Source: JBARRO01 sp049644265 (lineage in GTDB: Bacteria > Bacteroidota > Ignavibacteria > UBA10030). From it: a DNA stretch of 10,136 nucleotides. Under the pieces are notes generated by a model that made no database searches, was not told where the DNA came from, and saw only the letters and a program-made list of their open reading frames with translations. The stretch covers positions 1 to 10,136 of the forward strand of contig JBARRO010000199.1 in assembly GCA_049644265.1 (NCBI GenBank), in the 5' to 3' direction. The translations under genes were made by a program, and so were the position numbers. Shown piece after piece: positions 5,107 to 10,136 of this stretch (position 1 is its first letter; each line of letters starts with the position of its first letter).

Positions 5107-7300
5107 GGAATCTCTCCACGTCGATGATGCCGGGGACTTTCTTGATTTTTTCGATGAGGCGGGTGAGATGCTCGGTGTTCTTCACGTACAAAATGATCTG
5201 ACCGTCAAACACAGGCCCTTTCGAGTCCATGTTCACGCTCCGGATGTTCGTGTTCTGGAACGTTGAAATCGCGTGTGTGACGTCGCTGAGGAGCCCGGGC
5301 CGATCCTGCCCCGAGATGTGGACCGCCACGATGAAGTCTGCCCCGTTCGCGGGCGGCCATCCGACTTCGACAATCCGCTGGCTTTCGGCGAGCCGCAGGG
5401 TGATGATATTCTTGCAGTCGCGGCGGTGAATCTTTATGCCCTCCCCTGTCGTCACAAATCCCACAATATCATCTCCGGGGATTGGATTGCAGCATTTGGC
5501 GTACTGATGCATGAAGTTCTCGTTCGTCGCGCCGAGGACGGAGATGCCGCTCGTGAAATCGCGGGCCGTATTGATAAACTTGGTGAAGAGCGATCGAGAT
5601 TCCTCAATTTCTTTGGCACCTGTTTCAGATGTCGGATGTTTCGAACGAAGTATGAGCTGCTCAATCACTGCATCAGCATCCATCGTTTCCTCTTCAATCC
5701 CCGCATAGAAATCCTGTAAATTCTCAAATTTCAACAAGTAAACGAACTTCGTGAGATCGTCCTCGCTAATGTGGAATTTATGCCGCTTGAGCTTCTTTTC
5801 CCACACTTCCTTTCCATCGTCGGCTTTCCGCCTGCCCTCTTCGCGAATCCATTTCCGGATGGACGATTTGGCTTTATGCGTGACGACGAACTGCTCCCAA
5901 TCCGGGTTGGGGGTTTGATTCTTCGACGTGATGATCTCAACCTGGTCACCGCTCCTCAGAAGAGTGTTCAACGGCACGATGCGCCCGTTGACCTTTGCGC
6001 CGATGCAATGAGAGCCGACGTTTGAATGGATTTCGTACGCAAAATCGATGGGAGTTGAGTGACGCGGGAGGATTTTGAGGTCCCCTTTCGGAGTGAACAA
6101 ATAGATTTCGTCCTGATACAAATTCAGCTTGAAGCTCTCCATGAGCTCTTTGGGCGTCTCGTCGTTCTTCTGTTCAAATATTTCCCGCACCCAATTGACC
6201 CAGCTTTCCAGTTCCTTATCGAGTGATGACTTGTTCTCTTTGTAAATCCAGTGTGCCGCAACTCCCTTTTCTGCAATCTCGTGCATTGCTCTGGTCCGGA
6301 TCTGTACCTCCACCATTTTTCCGTCCGGACCGACAACGGTGGTGTGGATCGACTGATACCCGTTCTTCTTCGGCACCGAGATGTAGTCTTTGAACCGCTC
6401 CGGGATTGGTTTGTAAAGCTCCGAGACTACGCCGTAGGCGATAAAACAGTCGTTGTTTTCCTCTGCGTTCAGGATCAGGCGCACGGCGAACAGGTCGTAA
6501 ATCTCGTCGATGGGTTTCCCCCGTTTCACCATCTTGTTGTAAATACTGTAGATATGCTTCGGTCGGCCTTCAAGCTCAAACTCAATGTTCTCTTCCTGAA
6601 GCCTCTTCTTGATCGGCTGGACAAACTTGTTGATGTAATGCTCTCGCTCTTTCTTCTTGGACTTCAACTGTCGTGCAATTTGATCATACTCTCCTCGGTG
6701 CAGATGCTTGAACGACAGGTCCTCAAGTTCCATTTTGATGTTGGCAAGTCCGAAACGGTGTGCAAACGGGGCGTAGATATCGAGGGTTTCCCGGGCAAGA
6801 CGTTGCTGCTTTTCGATGGGGAGATATTCAAGTGTTCGCATGTTGTGGAGGCGGTCGGCGAATTTCAGGAGCATGACGCGGATGTCGCCCACCATCGACA
6901 ACAGGAGCTTGCGGTAGCTTTCGGCCTGGGTAACCTCGTGGCTTTCGAAGATGTCCGTGATTTTCGTTGCACCGTCGACAATATCTGCAACCGCGTCGCC
7001 GAATTCCGCCCGAATGTCCTTGAGCTCAAACTTCGTGTCTTCGACAACGTCGTGAAGGAGCGCACTCGCAACGGAAATATCGTCGAGGGGGATTTCCTTG
7101 GCCACCACCATCGCTACTTCATAAGGGTGGAGGAAATATGGCTCGCCGGAAGCGCGAAGGTCGTGTTTGTGCGCCTCGAGGCTCATGTTAAACGCCCGGG
7201 TGATGAGGTTCTCATCGACCGTACGGAGGTTCCTTCTGCAAACAACGAGGAGGTCCTCAAGCCGTTTGGTGTATTGCCCGTTGATCGCCATGGGAGTCAT
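5099..7300 (-). CDS. Bifunctional (p)ppGpp synthetase/hydrolase (Rel/SpoT family)
   Basis: Rel enzymes make the alarmone (p)ppGpp from ATP and GTP or GDP on starved ribosomes and break it down to GDP or GTP when conditions improve. The 733 residues have the full long-RSH layout. The HD hydrolase shows H58 (LHPYEV), H83-D84 and E87-D88 (LLHDVVEDT), and D149 (KFADRLHN). The synthetase shows GRPKHIYSIY (245-254), D269 (YDLFAVRLI), YISVPKKNGYQSIHTT (306-321) and E331 (VEVQIRT). A TGS domain spans about 397-457, a zinc-finger-like region has C603-C604 and H625-C629, and an ACT domain fills 655-733. An intact HD site argues for true hydrolase activity, unlike E. coli RelA. The ATG at 7298-7300 has AAGGA three bases upstream; a second ATG at 7291 is less well placed. 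A strong promoter lies about 60 bases upstream. It leads the operon with ruvX, mtgA and the AlbA_2 gene. Confidence 0.97.
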   Translation of the reverse strand: MTPMAINGQYTKRLEDLLVVCRRNLRTVDENLITRAFNMSLEAHKHDLRASGEPYFLHPYEVAMVVAKEIPLDDISVASALLHDVVEDTKFELKDIRAEFGDAVADIVDGATKITDIFESHEVTQAESYRKLLLSMVGDIRVMLLKFADRLHNMRTLEYLPIEKQQRLARETLDIYAPFAHRFGLANIKMELEDLSFKHLHRGEYDQIARQLKSKKKEREHYINKFVQPIKKRLQEENIEFELEGRPKHIYSIYNKMVKRGKPIDEIYDLFAVRLILNAEENNDCFIAYGVVSELYKPIPERFKDYISVPKKNGYQSIHTTVVGPDGKMVEVQIRTRAMHEIAEKGVAAHWIYKENKSSLDKELESWVNWVREIFEQKNDETPKELMESFKLNLYQDEIYLFTPKGDLKILPRHSTPIDFAYEIHSNVGSHCIGAKVNGRIVPLNTLLRSGDQVEIITSKNQTPNPDWEQFVVTHKAKSSIRKWIREEGRRKADDGKEVWEKKLKRHKFHISEDDLTKFVYLLKFENLQDFYAGIEEETMDADAVIEQLILRSKHPTSETGAKEIEESRSLFTKFINTARDFTSGISVLGATNENFMHQYAKCCNPIPGDDIVGFVTTGEGIKIHRRDCKNIITLRLAESQRIVEVGWPPANGADFIVAVHISGQDRPGLLSDVTHAISTFQNTNIRSVNMDSKGPVFDGQIILYVKNTEHLTRLIEKIKKVPGIIDVERFLG

Positions 7301-7361
7301 CCATCCTTACAACAACGGATGCGGTGTCAATCCTTCAAGAGAACCGTACTTCTGACAATAA

Positions 7362-7389
7362 AATATAGGGGTTGAGTTGTCAATGTCAA
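7362..7389 (-). promoter_or_regulatory. Predicted promoter of the rel operon
   Basis: On the minus strand a perfect TTGACA (7389-7384) is followed after 16 bases by TATATT (7367-7362). The -10 region TATATTTTAT is identical over ten bases to that of the predicted cmk promoter, and TTG-19-TATATTTT also fits the Bacteroidota-type layout. A second TTGACA directly abuts the first (7383-7378). Transcription would start near 7355, leaving about a 55-base leader before the rel ATG. The -35 box starts six bases after the stop of the upstream TPR gene. Confidence 0.7.
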
Positions 7390-7394
7390 GACAC

Positions 7395-8483
7395 TCAGCG
7401 GTTGGCCGGACCGGTTATTCCGTATGTCATGCCGATCCTGCGCGCGATCGAGAATTTTTCTTTCGCACGGCTCTTGAACTTTTCCGGAAACCGGGAATGT
7501 TCAAACGAAAGGATTGTGAGAATTTCGTCGCGGACTCCGGTGGGGTCATTGACAGAGAGTCTGCACCCCACCAGGTTCAACCGGCAGACAATTTCGTTGT
7601 ACGGATTGTCCGGTCTTTCGGCGACGATCTGTGCCAGGAGCGTTTCGTACACAGAAGCGGCTTCGCGGAACCGCTGCATTTTGTGCAGAGCCGTTGAGAG
7701 ACCCCACAGGAATATCCTGTTGGAGGAGTATTGTTCCAGAGCCAGACGCGACCATTCTTCTGCATTCTTGTAGTCTGCCATGTCCAGAAAGATGGAAACG
7801 AGTGCGCTCATCGCGGCAAACCTGTTGTACTCTCCCCCTCGTGCACACTGTTCCAGCATTCGTACTCCGAGCGGCCGACTGTCTACTACGAACGGAAGCC
7901 AATGGAGGAACTCGGTCTTTCTGCTTTTCCAGTAATAGTATGTTCCCGCGCCGACATAGGCGTCATAGAACGTAGAATCCTGCTCGATCACGTTTTCGAA
8001 CTCCGTCGCGGCGGAGAGTCCCTTTCTGACTCCGCCGAACCAATCGCCGCGCTCCGCTCTCGCATAGGCGTCGTACCCATAGGCTGTTCCAAGAAAATAG
8101 GATCCCCATTGATGATTGCCTTGTTCAATCATTTTCTTGGATGCCTCAATGCCGAGTTCGAGGAGGGAATCAAACGGCGCCTGGTCAATCGGGGTCTCGA
8201 AGTCGATTGACTGGGCCTGAATGACTGCAGCCTGGTAGAGATAGCCCGCCGGATTATCCGGATATTTTTCTGCCAGGAGTCTGAAGATGGAGTCGGCCTG
8301 GGAATACTGCTGGCGGAGAGTGAGGTCAATCCCCTGGGAAACGAGTGCATGAATCGGAGTTTCCAGCTTCGGTTGGCCGTGAAGAGCCTCGACCCCAATG
8401 CTGCACACAAAAAGGAACCAAAGAATCCCCCGCCTTTGAATCGTTGAGCCGTTATTCTGTGCCAAAGATTCTGTCTCCTGCAT
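7395..8483 (-). CDS. Exported tetratricopeptide-repeat protein, unknown function
   Basis: I do not recognise a named function. The 362 residues begin with a short polar stretch and RR, then a hydrophobic run (about 19-36, GILWFLFVCSIGVEALHG) that looks like a signal peptide with possible cleavage before Q37; there is no lipobox. The mature part is alpha-helical with TPR-like units: about 47-92 (HALVSQGIDLTLRQQY, ADSIFRLLAEKYPDNPAGY), 130-185 (FLGTAYGYDAY, then FYDAYVGAGTYYYW) and 220-290 (MADYKNAEEWSRLALEQY, QRFREAASVYETLL). The middle WLPFVVDSRPLGVRML segment separates the repeats. This suggests a periplasmic scaffold or assembly protein. The ATG at 8481-8483 lies inside the end of upp (32-base overlap). 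A TTG at 8465, with AGGAG nine bases upstream, is an alternative start that still keeps the signal peptide. Its stop lies next to the rel promoter. Confidence 0.85.
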   Translation of the reverse strand: MQETESLAQNNGSTIQRRGILWFLFVCSIGVEALHGQPKLETPIHALVSQGIDLTLRQQYSQADSIFRLLAEKYPDNPAGYLYQAAVIQAQSIDFETPIDQAPFDSLLELGIEASKKMIEQGNHQWGSYFLGTAYGYDAYARAERGDWFGGVRKGLSAATEFENVIEQDSTFYDAYVGAGTYYYWKSRKTEFLHWLPFVVDSRPLGVRMLEQCARGGEYNRFAAMSALVSIFLDMADYKNAEEWSRLALEQYSSNRIFLWGLSTALHKMQRFREAASVYETLLAQIVAERPDNPYNEIVCRLNLVGCRLSVNDPTGVRDEILTILSFEHSRFPEKFKSRAKEKFSIARRIGMTYGITGPANR

Positions 8484-9078
8484 CTCCCAGTCCCGGCAGA
8501 ATGTATCCGCGGTTATTCAACCCGCGGTCGAGGGCACATGTGTAGATTCTGACATCCGGGTGCGCTTTGACGACCGTCCGGACTCCTTCGGGGGCAGCGA
8601 CCAGGCTCACAAAGCGAATTTTTCGTGCGCCCTTCCCCTTGAGAAACGTCACGGCTGCAGCCGCACTTCCGCCAGTAGCCAGCATCGGATCCAGGAGAAA
8701 CACAATTGCCTCCCGAAGGTTCTTCGGCACCTTGAAGTAATAATCAACGGGTTTCAGCGTGGCTTCATCCCTGTAGAGTCCGATATGCCCCACTCGCGCA
8801 TCCGGAAGGGCTTCGACGAATCCGCCGACGAGCCCGAGACCGGCACGGAGGATTGGCACCAGCACGATGGGCTGGTCGACACGTTTTCCCGACGTTTTTT
8901 CCAGGGGCGTATCGACGCTGCACCGTTTCAACGGCAGTTCGCGGGTCACTTCGTACGCCATGAGCGTTGCAGAGCGTCGAAGGATAGCCCTGAATTGGTT
9001 GCTCGGGGTTTTTCGGTCCCTCAACAGGGTTAAATCCCGTTGCACGAGAGGATGGTCAATGATGATGAGGTTTTTCAT
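8452..9078 (-). CDS. upp: Uracil phosphoribosyltransferase
   Basis: UPRT salvages uracil by joining it to PRPP to form UMP. The 208-residue length matches the bacterial enzyme. Visible signatures are VPILRAGLG (74-82), the PRPP-binding loop LLDPMLATGGSAAAA (128-142), and the uracil-binding C-terminus ALDRGLNNRGYILPGLGDAG (182-201) followed by DRIFGT. In E. coli the matching segment reads ALDEGLNEKG, so R185 here replaces a glutamate next to the uracil site; I attach no functional meaning to this without an alignment. The ATG at 9076-9078 is the only good start. It has no Shine-Dalgarno site; instead the nine bases before it are CCCTCCCCC. It lies 22 bases after the oxidoreductase stop and overlaps the TPR gene by 32 bases, so the three genes probably share a transcript. 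Confidence 0.96.
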   Translation of the reverse strand: MKNLIIIDHPLVQRDLTLLRDRKTPSNQFRAILRRSATLMAYEVTRELPLKRCSVDTPLEKTSGKRVDQPIVLVPILRAGLGLVGGFVEALPDARVGHIGLYRDEATLKPVDYYFKVPKNLREAIVFLLDPMLATGGSAAAAVTFLKGKGARKIRFVSLVAAPEGVRTVVKAHPDVRIYTCALDRGLNNRGYILPGLGDAGDRIFGTE

Positions 9079-9100
9079 GGGGGAGGGAATGTTGATGGCC

Positions 9101-10136
9101 TCAGGTCTTTCGTTTGGAGTTTAGTTTCTTTTGCGTCTGTTGGGCGGCAATCAAGATCGGATCCCAGAGAGGAGAAAATGGCGGAGCATAAATGAGGTCC
9201 AGTCGTGTCACCTCATCGACGGTCATTTTCTGCTGAATCGCTACCGCAAGAACGTCGGCGCGAAGAACGCTGCCAGGACCTCCGTACACGTTTGCACCAA
9301 GCAGTATGCCGGATTTCTTGTCCGCAATCAGGATGACATGAACCGCTGAATTTCCAGGATAGAATCGGACGCGGGAATCTCCGTCGATCTTTTCCACTAC
9401 AGGCTGAAATCCTGACTCATCCGCCTCGGCAGAGCTAATGCCGACCTGGGCAACTTCCAGGTCAAACACTTTCACGGCGATTGCGCGAATTGCTCCTTTG
9501 AAGGACGCATTTCCCCCCGCGGCATTCTCGCCCGCAACCCATCCTTGCTTGCTCGCATTCGTTGCAAGCGGAACATACATCCACTTGTTGTTGACGATGT
9601 TCTTGACTTCGCAACAGTCCCCTGCAGCAAAAATCGTATCGATGCTCGTTGTCTGCCTCTGGTCAGTCAGAATTCCACCGTTGGGACCCAGACGAAGTCT
9701 CGCTGTCGTCGCGAGCTCGGCGTTAGGAACGACCCCCAGGCAAAGGATCACCAGATCGGCAGGAATGGTTCCCGATGACGCGCGGACCTCCGTGACCTTC
9801 CCCGATTGATCGACATTGAATTCCGTAATCTGCTGGGAGGGTCGAAAATCGACTCCCCCTTTTTTCAACGCTGACAACACCTCGGCACGGGTTTCACGTT
9901 CCAGGCCCGACATGGGCAAATCGGATCGATGAAGCATGGTGGTCTCCATGCCATTCATTCTCAGGGCCTCGCACATTTCCATTCCGATATACCCTCCCCC
10001 GATCACAACCGCGCGCTTCGGTTTTTCTTCTTCAATGAATCTCTTGATCCCGTACCCGTCATCCAGTGTCTTGACGTGAAAAACGTTCCGTGCGTTTTCA
10101 CCCTGGACCCCCAACGAACGCGTCCTGGATCCCGTT
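9101..10136 (-). CDS. FAD-dependent pyridine nucleotide-disulfide oxidoreductase (CoA-disulfide reductase/NADH oxidase type), C-terminal part
   Basis: This flavoprotein class uses NAD(P)H to reduce CoA-disulfide, oxygen, or sulfur species. About 344 residues are in the window. The first, TGSRTRS, is the usual ATGSxP stretch that follows the FAD-binding N-terminus. Then come the NAD(P)H Rossmann motif AVVIGGGYIGMEMCEAL (near 42-58), the LCLGVVPNAEL turn (131-141), the second FAD-binding motif FAAGDCCEV (169-177), VPLATNASKQGWVAGENAAG (188-207), and a dimerisation domain ending in LIYAPPFSPLWDPI, which resembles the end of CoA-disulfide reductases. The TTG at 10114 is internal, since the frame stays open to the edge with conserved residues. 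About 110 N-terminal residues, with the first GxGxxG and any redox cysteine, lie outside, so the substrate cannot be settled. upp follows after 22 bases. Confidence 0.92.
   Translation of the reverse strand, partial: TGSRTRSLGVQGENARNVFHVKTLDDGYGIKRFIEEEKPKRAVVIGGGYIGMEMCEALRMNGMETTMLHRSDLPMSGLERETRAEVLSALKKGGVDFRPSQQITEFNVDQSGKVTEVRASSGTIPADLVILCLGVVPNAELATTARLRLGPNGGILTDQRQTTSIDTIFAAGDCCEVKNIVNNKWMYVPLATNASKQGWVAGENAAGGNASFKGAIRAIAVKVFDLEVAQVGISSAEADESGFQPVVEKIDGDSRVRFYPGNSAVHVILIADKKSGILLGANVYGGPGSVLRADVLAVAIQQKMTVDEVTRLDLIYAPPFSPLWDPILIAAQQTQKKLNSKRKT

Noticed and set aside
6251..7375. 374-codon plus-strand open frame opposite rel
   Set aside because: It is fully antisense to conserved HD and synthetase motifs of rel, and no family is recognisable. 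Long antisense frames are common opposite biased coding sequence.
10112..10114. TTG as the start of the oxidoreductase
   Set aside because: The frame continues upstream to the window edge with conserved TGSR residues, so the gene is partial rather than starting here.

Overview
The window reads as an ordinary, gene-dense bacterial core region with no mobile element, CRISPR array, tRNA or rRNA. Ten protein genes are supported; nine lie on the minus strand and one (an RNA methyltransferase) on the plus strand. The two outermost genes, rpsA at the left edge and an FAD-dependent oxidoreductase at the right edge, are cut by the window. No gene-free stretch exceeds about 125 bases. Mid-range GC, patchy Shine-Dalgarno use, two TTG starts, TATATTTT-type -10 boxes, and the cmk-ispH-rpsA order suggest a Bacteroidota/FCB-group bacterium (an Ignavibacteria-like lineage is my guess). 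This is inference from style and gene content, not from a search.

Left block, minus strand, read from about 2430 down to 1: a promoter, then cmk (CMP kinase), ispH (last enzyme of the MEP isoprenoid pathway) and rpsA (ribosomal protein S1). cmk and ispH overlap by ATGA. A 125-base spacer with several inverted repeats and a strong ribosome-binding site precedes rpsA. The 123-base gap upstream of cmk is shared with the divergent plus-strand trmH-like gene and holds a perfect 13-bp palindrome over the cmk -35 box.

Central block, minus strand, 7389 down to 3052: a strong promoter (perfect TTGACA) drives rel (bifunctional ppGpp synthetase/hydrolase), ruvX/yqgF, mtgA (peptidoglycan glycosyltransferase) and a small AlbA_2/Schlafen-like protein with a winged helix. 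The genes overlap or touch throughout. The block ends in a good intrinsic terminator whose loop holds the stop codons of both the last gene and the convergent trmH-like gene.

Right block, minus strand, 10136 down to 7395: a partial CoA-disulfide-reductase/NADH-oxidase-type flavoprotein, upp (uracil salvage) and an exported TPR protein that overlaps upp by 32 bases. The rel promoter begins six bases after this block ends.

I see no clear new multi-gene system. The most interesting items are the AlbA_2 protein with an apparently intact E-E-D acidic set in the stringent-response operon, the stop-codon-in-loop terminator at 3061-3083, the two promoters sharing a 10-base -10 region, and the palindrome between cmk and the methyltransferase gene.
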